Assembly: GCA_003453215.1 (NCBI GenBank)
Contig: DMMB01000096.1
Coordinates: 1-19,799 of the forward strand
Direction of reading: 5' to 3'
Origin: Oscillospiraceae bacterium
GTDB lineage: Bacteria; Bacillota; Clostridia; Oscillospirales; Ruminococcaceae
Length of the DNA stretch: 19,799 nt
This document shows, in pieces, positions 1 through 6,710 of this stretch. The position numbers and the translations under genes were made by a program. Within the stretch, counting starts at the first letter, position 1; every line of letters begins with the position of its first letter. Below the pieces are notes generated by a model. The model was not told where the DNA came from, searched no databases, and saw only the letters and a list, made by a program, of their open reading frames with translations.

Positions 1-75
1 GGCTGCGCCCGCCCCGGCCCCCTGCAGAAATGATGATAGAAAACGACCCGCCGGGGAGCCGGCAAGGAGGAAAAA

Positions 76-1059
76 ATGAAGATTACGGTGCTGGGCAGCG
101 GCGCGTGGGGTACTGCGCTGGCCATGCTGCTGCAAAAAAACGGCCATGAAGTAACGCTGTGGTCCTACTGCGAAGAGGAAAGCCGAACCCTGCGCGAACA
201 GGGCGAAAACAAGATGCTGCCCGGGGTAAAGCTGCCGGAGGGGTTAACCCTAACATCCCGGGAAGAGGCTGTAAAGGAATGCGAACTGGTGGTTTTTGCG
301 CCGCCCAGCTACGCCATGCGGCAGACAGCCCAAAGAGTGAAACCCTATTTAACGCCGGGAACGGTGCTGGTGACGGTGGCCAAGGGCGTGGAGCCGCAAA
401 GCGGGCTGCGGATGTCGCAGATTCTGGCCGAAGAACTGCCGGGATATGCCATAGCGGCGCTTTCGGGGCCCTCCCACGCGGAGGAAGTGGCGCGGGAAAT
501 GCCCACCGGCTGTGTGGCCGCCTGCCCGGAAAAAGCCATTGCCGAATGGGTGCAGGATATTTTTATGAATCCTCATTTCCGGGTGTACAGCAGTACCGAT
601 ATTATTGGGGTGGAGCTGTGCGGTGCGGCCAAGAATATCATAGCGCTGGCAGCCGGTATGGCGGAGGGCATGGGCTACGGCGATAATGCCAAAGCCCTGA
701 TGATGAGCCGGGCGCTGGTGGAACTTTCTGCGCTGATAAAGGCGGCCGGCGGGGCGGAAAATACCTGCTTTGGCCTGGCCGGCATGGGAGATATGATCGT
801 AACCTGTACTTCGCCCCATTCCCGCAACCATATGGCGGGGGTGGCCATTGGGCAGGGGGAGCACGTAGCCGGCGACCTGGGAGAACGCCACGCAGTGGTG
901 GAGGGCTATTACGCGGCCCAAAGTGTGACGGCGCTGGCGGGAAAGCTGGGAGTACATATGCCCATCTGCGAATGCGTCAATGCGATTCTGTTCCACGGCA
1001 AGGAGCCGACATTGGCGCTGACCGAGCTGATGCTGCGGGATAAGCGGAGTGAGTTCTGA
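76..1059 (+). CDS. gpsA: NAD(P)H-dependent glycerol-3-phosphate dehydrogenase
   Basis: Reduces dihydroxyacetone phosphate to sn-glycerol 3-phosphate in the cytoplasm, the entry step of phospholipid synthesis. The 327 residues match the usual family length. The N-terminal Rossmann motif GSGAWG is at residues 7-12. The catalytic-type lysines K103 (AKGVE) and K186 (AAKN) are present, as is the family motif LSGPSHAEEV at 129-138. The C-terminal helical domain follows, with the GMGYGDNAKALM stretch. The start is set by a strong AAGGAGG at 64-70, five bases before the ATG. In many Bacillota gpsA follows plsY or der; only 75 bases are visible upstream and no partner can be named from them. The gene ends before a hairpin at 1116-1151. 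Confidence 0.96.
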   Translation: MKITVLGSGAWGTALAMLLQKNGHEVTLWSYCEEESRTLREQGENKMLPGVKLPEGLTLTSREEAVKECELVVFAPPSYAMRQTAQRVKPYLTPGTVLVTVAKGVEPQSGLRMSQILAEELPGYAIAALSGPSHAEEVAREMPTGCVAACPEKAIAEWVQDIFMNPHFRVYSSTDIIGVELCGAAKNIIALAAGMAEGMGYGDNAKALMMSRALVELSALIKAAGGAENTCFGLAGMGDMIVTCTSPHSRNHMAGVAIGQGEHVAGDLGERHAVVEGYYAAQSVTALAGKLGVHMPICECVNAILFHGKEPTLALTELMLRDKRSEF

Positions 1060-1115
1060 ACGGGACAGGAGAACAAAAAGGCCGGAAAAAGCCGGTGAAA
1101 CTGGAAAAAAGCAAT

Positions 1116-1151
1116 GAACAGCCGCGATGGGTTACTCCGCTGCGGCTGTTC
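1116..1151 (+). terminator. Hairpin after gpsA, possible terminator
   Basis: Perfect 10-base inverted repeat GAACAGCCGC (1116-1125) and GCGGCTGTTC (1142-1151) with a 16-base loop. The plus-strand tail is only partly T-rich (TTGCGCTCTT). An A-run at 1105-1110 would give a U-tract on the minus strand. It may end gpsA inefficiently or work mainly against minus-strand transcripts. Confidence 0.45.
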
Positions 1152-1169
1152 TTGCGCTCTTGACCACTA

Positions 1170-1178
1170 TGTGATAAT
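1170..1178 (+). promoter_or_regulatory. Possible extended -10 promoter for the acetyltransferase
   Basis: TGTGATAAT at 1170-1178 fits an extended -10 element (TGn followed by a TATAAT-like hexamer). A weak TTGCGC lies 15 bases upstream at 1152-1157. A second TATAAT at 1191-1196 has no good -35. The surrounding DNA is AT-rich, so chance matches are likely. Confidence 0.3.
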
Positions 1179-1223
1179 ATGAAGTCAATATATAATAAAT
1201 CGGAAGTTGAGGGGAAACTTTTT

Positions 1224-1664
1224 ATGCACAATGACATTAAAATCCAAGAAGAACGAGTATCTGCAACGGAATATATCGAATTTCTAAAGCATACGGATTT
1301 AGGATCCCAGTATCCGAAGGAACGGTTCGAGGAAAGGATAGCAAAACTGGTTGATCATGTATCGATCAGCCTTATCGCAAGAAATAGGGATCATCAAATC
1401 GTCGGTATCTTATTTGGGTTGACCGACTATGCCTATTGGCTTTATGTAACCGATTTAGGAGTAGACAGAAACTATTTACACCAAGGGATCGGTACGAAGT
1501 TGATGGAGACAGCGCATTCTTTAGCGGGCGGTAAAAAAGATATTGCTGTCTATTTGACGGCAAATGAAGAAGCAGTTCCATTTTATGAGAAATTGGGAAT
1601 GAGGAAAGCAGATGATGTGATGGAATACAACCATATAGAATGGACAGCGTTTACTGTAGAATAA
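1224..1664 (+). CDS. GNAT-family N-acetyltransferase
   Basis: A 146-residue single-domain protein expected to transfer an acetyl group from acetyl-CoA to an unidentified amine. Motif A is visible as RNYLHQGIGTKL around residues 82-93 (Q87-G88-I89-G90, pyrophosphate binding). Motif B is AVPFYEKLGM at 117-126. An upstream in-frame ATG at 1179 exists, but GAGGGG at 1209-1214, nine bases before the ATG at 1224, decides the start. Codon and base use are clearly more AT-rich than in gpsA and aspS on either side, which suggests horizontal acquisition. It converges with aspS and shares its terminator. The substrate cannot be inferred from the sequence; antibiotic, polyamine or protein N-terminal acetylation are all possible. 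Confidence 0.85.
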   Translation: MHNDIKIQEERVSATEYIEFLKHTDLGSQYPKERFEERIAKLVDHVSISLIARNRDHQIVGILFGLTDYAYWLYVTDLGVDRNYLHQGIGTKLMETAHSLAGGKKDIAVYLTANEEAVPFYEKLGMRKADDVMEYNHIEWTAFTVE

Positions 1665-1763
1665 TAGCTGCCAAATCCCGACTTATCGAACAAGTAAGCA
1701 GTGCATTGCTATCCAATCTAATGCGACCATGACCCTGCGCAAAATGTGCGTGGGGAGAGAAAA

Positions 1764-1796
1764 AGTCCCTGCCCGGCGGCAGGGACTGATTTTTTT
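1764..1796. terminator. Bidirectional intrinsic terminator between acetyltransferase and aspS
   Basis: A perfect 10-bp stem AGTCCCTGCC (1764-1773) and GGCAGGGACT (1778-1787) has a 4-base loop. On the plus strand it is followed by seven Ts (1790-1796). On the minus strand the A-run 1761-1764 gives TTTT. It serves both convergent genes; the aspS stop codon lies at the edge of the T-run. Confidence 0.9.
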
Positions 1797-3585
1797 ACTC
1801 CTGGGGCAGGTCGACCTTGATGGCGAGCTCGGCAAGGGATTTATCCTCCACCTCGGCAGGGCAGCCGCTCATCAGCTCGCTGGCATTCTGCACCTTGGGG
1901 AAGGCGATAACATCCTTGATGGACTCCTTGCCCAGCAGCAGCATGACAAGGCGATCCAGACCAAAGGCCATGCCGCCATGGGGCGGGGCACCGTAGCGGA
2001 ATGCCTCCAGCAGGAAGCCGAAGCGCTCTTCGGCACTCTCCGGGGTGAAGCCCAAAGCCACCAGCATCCGCTCCTGCAGTTCCATGGTATTGATACGGAT
2101 GGAGCCACCGCCGACCTCGCAGCCGTTCATGACCATATCGTAGGCGCGGGCGCGGCAGTGACCGGGGTCGCTCTCAATCATATCGAGATCTTCCAGCATG
2201 GGGCAGGTGAAGGGGTGGTGCTTGGCCATGTAGCGGCCTTCCTCCTCGCTGTACTCAAACAGCGGGAATTCGGTGACCCACAGCAGATCGAAAGTACCGG
2301 GTTCGATGAGGCCGAGCTTTTGGGCAAGGTGGTTACGCAGCTGGCCCAGAGAATCATAGACGACCTCATTTTTGGCATCGGCCACAATGAGCAGCAGGTC
2401 GCCCTCTTCGGCGTCCAATGCCTTGTGGATCCCGGCGATCTCCTCTTCGGTAAGGAATTTCTCAAAGCTGGAGGTGCGGCCCTCGTGGGTCCAGCGTGTG
2501 TAGGCCAGGCCCTTGGCGCGGTAGGTCTTGACGAAATCGGCCAGCTTATCGATTTCCTTGCGGGAGAGCTTTTCGGCAGCACCTTTGGCATTGATGCCGC
2601 GGACCGAGCCGCCGCCGGCAATGGCGCCGGAGAAGACGGAAAATTCGGTATTCTTCAGGATCTCGGAGAGATCGTGCAGCTTGAGGTCAAAGCGGGTATC
2701 GGGCTTATCGATGCCGTAGTTATCCATGGCATCCTGATATTTGATGCGGCGGAAGGGCGTTTTGAGGTCTTTCCCCAGCACTTCTTTAAAGATGCGCTTC
2801 ATGAAGCCCTCGTTCATGGTCATGATGTCCTCTTCATCGATGAAGGACATCTCCACGTCGATCTGGGTAAATTCCGGCTGGCGGTCGGCGCGCAGATCCT
2901 CATCGCGGAAGCAGCGGGCAATCTGCATATAGCGGTCAAAGCCGGAGCACATCAAAATCTGCTTATACAGCTGGGGAGACTGGGGCAGAGCGTAGAATTT
3001 GCCCTGCTGCACGCGGCTGGGAACCAGATAGTCGCGGGCGCCCTCCGGGGTGGATTTGATGAGGATGGGGGTTTCAATCTCGTAGAAGCCGTTGGTATCG
3101 TAATAATCGCGGGCAATTTTGACAATGCGATGACGCATGGCAATGGCGTTCTGCATCTCGGGGCGGCGCAGATCGAGGTAGCGGTACTTGAGGCGCAGAT
3201 CCTCTTTGACGCCGCGGCTGTCATCGCTGATGGCGAAGGGCGGGGTGTTGCTTTCGGCCAGCACCCGCAGTTCGGTAACATAGACCTCCACTTCACCGGT
3301 GGGGATTTCGTGGTTGATGGATTCGCGCTGACGCAGAATGCCGCGGGCCATCAGGACATATTCGGCGCGGACCTTTTGCGCTTTGGCCAGCAGGGCGGGG
3401 TCGGATTTATCATCGAAGGCCAGCTGGACAATGCCGGTGCGATCGCGCAGATCGATAAAGACCAGCGTACCCATATCGCGTGTTTTCTGTGCCCAGCCGC
3501 ATACCACCACTTCCCGGCCAATCATTTCCGGGGTGACGGTGCCACAGTAGTGGGTGCGTTTAAGACCTTTCATGGTATCTGCCAT
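1795..3585 (-). CDS. aspS: Aspartate--tRNA ligase (class II)
   Basis: Charges tRNA-Asp with aspartate in the cytoplasm. The 596 residues match the long bacterial type. The N-terminal OB-fold anticodon-binding domain covers roughly residues 15-110 (DLRDRTGIVQLAFD). Class II motif 1 lies in GFYEIETPILIKSTPEGARD from 166. Motif 2 contains RCFRDEDLRADRQPEFTQID near 224-243. A bacterial GAD-type insertion follows. Motif 3 is GMAFGLDRLVMLLLG near 538-552. The start ATG is preceded by AGGAGT nine bases upstream. It is transcribed from its own consensus promoter rather than purely by read-through from hisS, since a terminator separates the two genes. The sequence does not tell whether the enzyme also charges tRNA-Asn. 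Confidence 0.98.
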   Translation of the reverse strand: MADTMKGLKRTHYCGTVTPEMIGREVVVCGWAQKTRDMGTLVFIDLRDRTGIVQLAFDDKSDPALLAKAQKVRAEYVLMARGILRQRESINHEIPTGEVEVYVTELRVLAESNTPPFAISDDSRGVKEDLRLKYRYLDLRRPEMQNAIAMRHRIVKIARDYYDTNGFYEIETPILIKSTPEGARDYLVPSRVQQGKFYALPQSPQLYKQILMCSGFDRYMQIARCFRDEDLRADRQPEFTQIDVEMSFIDEEDIMTMNEGFMKRIFKEVLGKDLKTPFRRIKYQDAMDNYGIDKPDTRFDLKLHDLSEILKNTEFSVFSGAIAGGGSVRGINAKGAAEKLSRKEIDKLADFVKTYRAKGLAYTRWTHEGRTSSFEKFLTEEEIAGIHKALDAEEGDLLLIVADAKNEVVYDSLGQLRNHLAQKLGLIEPGTFDLLWVTEFPLFEYSEEEGRYMAKHHPFTCPMLEDLDMIESDPGHCRARAYDMVMNGCEVGGGSIRINTMELQERMLVALGFTPESAEERFGFLLEAFRYGAPPHGGMAFGLDRLVMLLLGKESIKDVIAFPKVQNASELMSGCPAEVEDKSLAELAIKVDLPQE

Positions 3586-3624
3586 AAATTTTGCACTCCT
3601 TTTGTTTTGGGGAATAGCGCTTTG

Positions 3625-3655
3625 CCCGGCCGGGCCGGCGGCCCGCAGAGCCGGG
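3625..3655 (-). other. GC-rich stem-loop in the aspS 5' leader
   Basis: Two stacked stems: an inner CGGGCC/GGCCCG (3631-3636 with 3640-3645, 3-base loop) and an outer CCCGGC/GCCGGG (3625-3630 with 3650-3655), with a 4-base bulge on one side. It lies inside the transcribed leader between the promoter and the ribosome site. No U-tract follows, so it is not an intrinsic terminator. The leader, about 90 bases, is too short for a T-box. Confidence 0.5.
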
Positions 3656-3680
3656 AAAGCAAACCGTTTATTAACAACTA

Positions 3681-3708
3681 ATTATAGCACAGATAGTGCT
3701 GCTGTCAA
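3681..3708 (-). promoter_or_regulatory. aspS promoter, near-perfect consensus
   Basis: On the minus strand, TTGACA (3703-3708) and TATAAT (3681-3686) are separated by 16 bases. The -10 is extended by TGC. The predicted transcription start near 3674 leaves a leader of about 90 bases. Confidence 0.85.
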
Positions 3709-3731
3709 AGGGTTTTGCAGCGGGTTTTGCA

Positions 3732-3762
3732 AAAAGAAAGGCTCCCCTGCGGAAAGGGAGCC
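3732..3762 (-). terminator. Intrinsic terminator of hisS
   Basis: A 7-bp stem GGCTCCC (3740-3746) and GGGAGCC (3756-3762) is followed on the minus strand by TTTCTTTTT. It sits 34 bases after the hisS stop and just upstream of the aspS promoter. Confidence 0.8.
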
Positions 3763-3795
3763 ATGAGATGCGGAGATATACGGAGCCTTGCGTTA

Positions 3796-5103
3796 TTAAC
3801 GGTTGATCTTCTCGGCGGCTTCGGCTGCGGCGGCAAACCATCCGTTCTGCATTTCGGTCTCGAATTCCGGCAGGAAGTGCGGGAGAGAAATGGGTTTGGC
3901 GGTGCCGGTGGCCATCTGCTTCAGCTGGGCGGAGCCAGTTTCCAGCTCGCTGTCGCCCAGCACCATGCTGTACAGGGCGCCGATCTTATTGGCATACTTC
4001 ATCTGAGCCTTAACGCTGCGGCCCATGAGGTCGCACTGGACGGCGTAGCCCTCCCGGCGGAGCTGGGTGGTAAGGCGGAACGCTTCTTCCGCGGCGGCTT
4101 CGCCCATCGAGGCGATGTAAAGATCGCATTGCTGGGGCTCGGGGAAATCGCAGCCCTGCTGTTCCATTACCATGAGGAGGCGTTCCAGACCCATGGCAAA
4201 GCCAATGCCCTCCACATCGGGGCCGCCGAGCTGTTTGCTCAGCCCGCCGTAGCGGCCGCCGCCGCACAGCGCCGGGAAGCCGGGAATGGAAATCTCAAAG
4301 ACGGTACGGGTGTAGTAATCCAGCCCGCGGACAATGCCGGCATCGACGGTAAAGGGAATATCGGCATCCTTCAGCAGGGTCTGTACTTTTTCAAAGTGGT
4401 TCCGGCAGTCCTCGCACAGATAATCCAGCACACGGGGGGCGCCTTTGGCAATTTCGCCGCAGACAGGGGATTTGCAATCCAGGATGCGCATGGGGTTTTT
4501 CTCCAGGCGCTCCTTGCAGGTTTCGCACAGGTCCTCCCGGCGGCTCTCAAAGTAGGCGCGCAGGGCCTTATGGTATTCGGCACGGCAGGTGGGGCAGCCG
4601 ATGGAATTGACGGCGAGGGTCAGATCCTTGAGACCAAGGGTCTGCATTCCCTCCCACGCCAGCGAAATGACTTCGGCATCGGTAACGGGCTGGGTGGCGC
4701 CGTAGCACTCCACGCCGAACTGGTGGAACTGGCGGAAGCGGCCGCGCTGGGCTTTCTCGTACCGGAAGCAATTAAAGACATAGCTGACTTTAAGCGGCAG
4801 GGCATCGCCCAGAAGCCCATTTTCGATGGCGGCGCGGCAGATGCCGGCGGTGCCTTCCGGGCGCAGGGTGATGGAGCGGTCGCCTTTATCGGTAAAGGTA
4901 TACATTTCCTTATTGACTACATCGGTGGTATCCCCTACCCCGCGCTGGAACAGTTCGGTATGTTCAAAGGTGGGGGTGCGGATTTCGCCGTAACCGTACA
5001 GCGCGGCAGTGGAAAGCAGCGTGCGCTCGACATACTGCCAGCGGGGGGTTTCGGCGGGGAGAAAATCATTGGTGCCGCGGGGGCGGGTGGTGAGGATGGC
5101 CAT
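3796..5103 (-). CDS. hisS: Histidine--tRNA ligase (class II)
   Basis: Charges tRNA-His with histidine. At 435 residues it has the usual length. The start MAILTTRPRGTNDFLP is typical of the family. RPEGTAG lies at 81-87, and motif 2 (FRYEKAQRGRFRQFHQFGVE) begins at 113. The histidine-binding motif GLDYYTRT is at 260-267, GGGRYGGL at 281-288, and motif 3 (GIGFAMGLERL) at 299-309. The C-terminal anticodon-binding domain follows. Four cysteine pairs (C170/C173, C193/C196, C210/C215, C230/C233) fall in the insertion domain and could bind zinc. As I recall, this pattern occurs in other clostridial HisRS proteins. The ribosome site is GGAAGGAAG, and the gene has its own terminator. Confidence 0.98.
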   Translation of the reverse strand: MAILTTRPRGTNDFLPAETPRWQYVERTLLSTAALYGYGEIRTPTFEHTELFQRGVGDTTDVVNKEMYTFTDKGDRSITLRPEGTAGICRAAIENGLLGDALPLKVSYVFNCFRYEKAQRGRFRQFHQFGVECYGATQPVTDAEVISLAWEGMQTLGLKDLTLAVNSIGCPTCRAEYHKALRAYFESRREDLCETCKERLEKNPMRILDCKSPVCGEIAKGAPRVLDYLCEDCRNHFEKVQTLLKDADIPFTVDAGIVRGLDYYTRTVFEISIPGFPALCGGGRYGGLSKQLGGPDVEGIGFAMGLERLLMVMEQQGCDFPEPQQCDLYIASMGEAAAEEAFRLTTQLRREGYAVQCDLMGRSVKAQMKYANKIGALYSMVLGDSELETGSAQLKQMATGTAKPISLPHFLPEFETEMQNGWFAAAAEAAEKINR

Positions 5104-5159
5104 AGGGTGGATCTTCCTTCCTTTGGTAAAGTGGCGGCAATGGCGCCGGTATGTGGTTT

Positions 5160-5168
5160 ATTTTAGCA
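5160..5168 (-). promoter_or_regulatory. Possible extended -10 promoter of hisS
   Basis: The minus strand reads TGCTAAAAT (TGn extension plus TAAAAT, 5160-5168). No good -35 lies 16-18 bases upstream. The element resembles the aspS one (TGTGCTATAAT against TGTGCTAAAAT). The expected start site is about 50 bases before the hisS ATG. Confidence 0.5.
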
Positions 5169-5225
5169 CAGGTTTGGGCAAAAGGGAAGTCCCAGTTGCG
5201 TGCAGGCGTGGGGCGCAGCCCCGCC

Positions 5226-5260
5226 AAAAGCAAAAGCCCCCGTTCCATGGCGGAGCGGGG
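5226..5260 (-). terminator. Intrinsic terminator of the MinD-like/mgsA-like operon
   Basis: Stem CCCCGTTCC (5238-5246) and GGAGCGGGG (5252-5260) has one mismatch on the minus strand. It is followed there by TTTTGCTTTTGG. It begins 14 bases after the stop of the methylglyoxal-synthase-like gene. Confidence 0.75.
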
Positions 5261-5274
5261 ACGGAAAATCCGTT

Positions 5275-5679
5275 TTACTTTTTGGGATTGACAATATCGC
5301 GCCAATCCAGGTCGCCGTTTTCCAGCGCGTGGATCATGGCTTCGGCCGAGGCAATGTTGGTAGCATAGGGAATATTGTAGACATCGCACAGGCGCAGCAG
5401 GCTGGCCTCATCCGGCTCGGTGGCTTTGGCCCCGATGGGATTGCGGAAATAGAGCAGCAGGTCAATCTCATTGCAGGAAATGCGGGAGGAGATTTGCTGA
5501 TCGCCGCCCTGACTGCCCGCCATAAAGCAGGTAATCTTAAGGCCGGTGGCTTCCGAGACCAATTTGCCGGTGGTGCCGGTGGCACACAAATTGTGGCGGC
5601 TGAGAATGCCGCAATAGGCAATGCAGAACTGAACCATCAGTTCCTTTTTGGCGTCGTGGGCGATGAGAGCGATATTCAT
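5275..5679 (-). CDS. Methylglyoxal synthase-like protein, active site altered
   Basis: Overall match to MgsA, which turns dihydroxyacetone phosphate into methylglyoxal and phosphate. The 134 residues equal the Bacillus-type length. Conserved parts are IAHD (H8, D9), ATGTTG at 33-38, GGDQQI with the catalytic-type D60 (E. coli D71), and LCDVYNIPYATN. Compared with E. coli and B. subtilis MgsA as I remember them, the usual DPLxAxPHxPD segment reads NPIGAKATEPD here: the Asp equivalent to E. coli D91 is N80 and the His equivalent to H98 is T87. Activity is therefore doubtful. The start is chosen by AAAGGAGG nine bases before the ATG at 5679; an upstream in-frame ATG at 5769 would overlap the preceding gene. 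It is the second gene of an operon, 47 bases after the MinD-like gene. Confidence 0.88.
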   Translation of the reverse strand: MNIALIAHDAKKELMVQFCIAYCGILSRHNLCATGTTGKLVSEATGLKITCFMAGSQGGDQQISSRISCNEIDLLLYFRNPIGAKATEPDEASLLRLCDVYNIPYATNIASAEAMIHALENGDLDWRDIVNPKK

Positions 5680-5726
5680 ATTAAAATGCCTCCTTTGGCA
5701 ATGTTGGCTTTGGAACGGTAGATTAT

Positions 5727-6428
5727 TCAGGGACGGAAAACGGCCAGTAGCGGGCAGCTTTCGCCGCACAGGCGGGCGGCAATGTTGCCGGTGGCGGCAC
5801 TGTAGGCCAGGTCGGCTCCTTCGGGGATCATGCCCAGCAGCCGGGCGCCGATGGCATCCAGTACGGCATCCAGGTGGGGGTACCCCAGATCTTTTGGCAG
5901 GCGGCGGCCCACCCGGTTAAAGATGACCCGCTGTGTTTCGGCTCCCTGCCCGGCCCACCAATCGGCGGTTTTGGCAGCGGCTTCAATGCTCTGCGGGGTG
6001 AGATCGGTAAGGAGCACCAGCATTTCGGCAGCGGGCAGCAGACCTTTTTGCAATGCGCCGGCGCCGGGCGGGCAGTACCACAGCAGAATATCGTACGCTC
6101 CGGTGCTGCTAAGATCCTCCCGCAGCAGCTGTATGACGGCGGGCTTTGGCACCCAATCGATGGCCCCCGGCCCCTGCAAAAGCGACAGTCCGGCCACGCG
6201 GGTGGGCAGCAGGGCATCCTGCAGCGTGCCGCGTCCTTCCAGCAGGTCGGCAAGGTCGAACAGACCCTCTTCGCGGATATTCAGCAGCCGGTTCATACGG
6301 CGCAGACCGGCGGTGGCTTCCACCAGCAGCACGCGCCGGCCCTGCCGGGTCAACTGCACCGCAAGGGCGGCGGTGACGGCGGCGGTGCCGCAGCCGCTGC
6401 AGCCGGCGGTCATTACAACACTTTGCAC
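5727..6428 (-). CDS. MinD/ParA-like protein with degenerate ATPase motifs
   Basis: A 233-residue protein with the MinD/ParA (SIMIBI P-loop) layout but with every key nucleotide site altered. Where MinD has SGKGGVGKT it reads AGCSGCGTA (residues 8-16), so both lysines are lost. Where MinD has DxD before GLRN it has EATAGLRRMN. The Walker B-type DSPAG segment is YCPPG, without the aspartate. Later parts (LLTDLTPQSIEAA, VIFNRVGRRLP) still follow MinD. It ends about where MinD's membrane-binding amphipathic helix would begin, and no such helix is seen. I chose the GTG start because GGAGGAGGG lies nine bases upstream and the predicted transcript starts near the alternative ATG at 6497. Function unknown; it may be a scaffold or partner of another MinD/ParA protein. 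Confidence 0.8.
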   Translation of the reverse strand: MQSVVMTAGCSGCGTAAVTAALAVQLTRQGRRVLLVEATAGLRRMNRLLNIREEGLFDLADLLEGRGTLQDALLPTRVAGLSLLQGPGAIDWVPKPAVIQLLREDLSSTGAYDILLWYCPPGAGALQKGLLPAAEMLVLLTDLTPQSIEAAAKTADWWAGQGAETQRVIFNRVGRRLPKDLGYPHLDAVLDAIGARLLGMIPEGADLAYSAATGNIAARLCGESCPLLAVFRP

Positions 6429-6437
6429 GACGGGCTG

Positions 6438-6446
6438 CCCTCCTCC
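6438..6446 (-). promoter_or_regulatory. Ribosome binding site deciding a GTG start
   Basis: GGAGGAGGG on the minus strand, nine bases before GTG at 6428. The alternative ATG at 6497 has no comparable site. Confidence 0.8.
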
Positions 6447-6501
6447 GGTTCCTGTGTGGTGTGCAGAACAAAACAAGCTGCCGAACAGCTTTATCACAAA
6501 T

Positions 6502-6530
6502 ATCTTATCATATCATCCGCCAAAATGCAA
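6502..6530 (-). promoter_or_regulatory. Promoter of the MinD-like/mgsA-like operon
   Basis: On the minus strand, TTGCAT (6525-6530) and TAAGAT (6502-6507) are spaced by 17 bases, with a TGA extension before the -10. The predicted start is near 6495, giving a leader of about 67 bases. Confidence 0.7.
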
Positions 6531-6662
6531 AGGGTAGCTGCGCATCCTGCTAAAATTTGTGCAGGTTCCAGTACAAAGGCCCTGCCGCTTGCATCAGCCT
6601 GTCAAAATGTGCCGTTTTGGAAGAGCGGACGAGAGGGGCCGCGCGCCCCAATTTTCGGCAAA

Positions 6663-6703
6663 AAACCAAAATCTCCCCAGCCTTCCAAAGAAAACCGGGG
6701 AGA
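6663..6703 (-). terminator. Intrinsic terminator of the regulator/HAD operon
   Basis: Stem TCTCCCC (6672-6678) and GGGGAGA (6697-6703) with an 18-base loop. On the minus strand it is followed by TTTTGGTTTTTT. It lies 7 bases after the HAD stop codon. Confidence 0.7.
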
Positions 6704-6710
6704 GAAAATG

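Noticed and set aside
1..75. Possible 3' end of an upstream gene (plsY would be a common neighbour of gpsA)
   Set aside because: Frame 1 stops at 31-33 and frame 2 runs into gpsA, but neither tail is recognisable, so no gene is called.
1729..3681. Long open frame on the plus strand opposite aspS (similar ones opposite hisS, the HAD/regulator genes, the amidohydrolase and the permeases)
   Set aside because: These arise because GC-rich codon use leaves few stops on the other strand. The proteins are low-complexity, have no ribosome sites and lie over clearly recognised genes.
3586..3735. T-box riboswitch before aspS
   Set aside because: The leader is about 90 bases, with no T-box-type antiterminator or leader terminator; the hairpin at 3740-3762 belongs to hisS.
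5204..5224. GGGGC-GCA-GCCCC hairpin in the hisS upstream region
   Set aside because: A short GC dyad next to the real terminator. It could be a dispersed genomic repeat, but only one copy is visible here.
6429..6497. ATG start at 6497 for the MinD-like protein
   Set aside because: It lies at the predicted transcription start, has no ribosome site, and adds residues absent from MinD-type proteins. The GTG at 6428 has an excellent site.
6635..6649. GGGGC-CGCGC-GCCCC hairpin followed by AATTTT as a plus-strand terminator
   Set aside because: No plus-strand gene lies upstream and the T-run is short; probably incidental.
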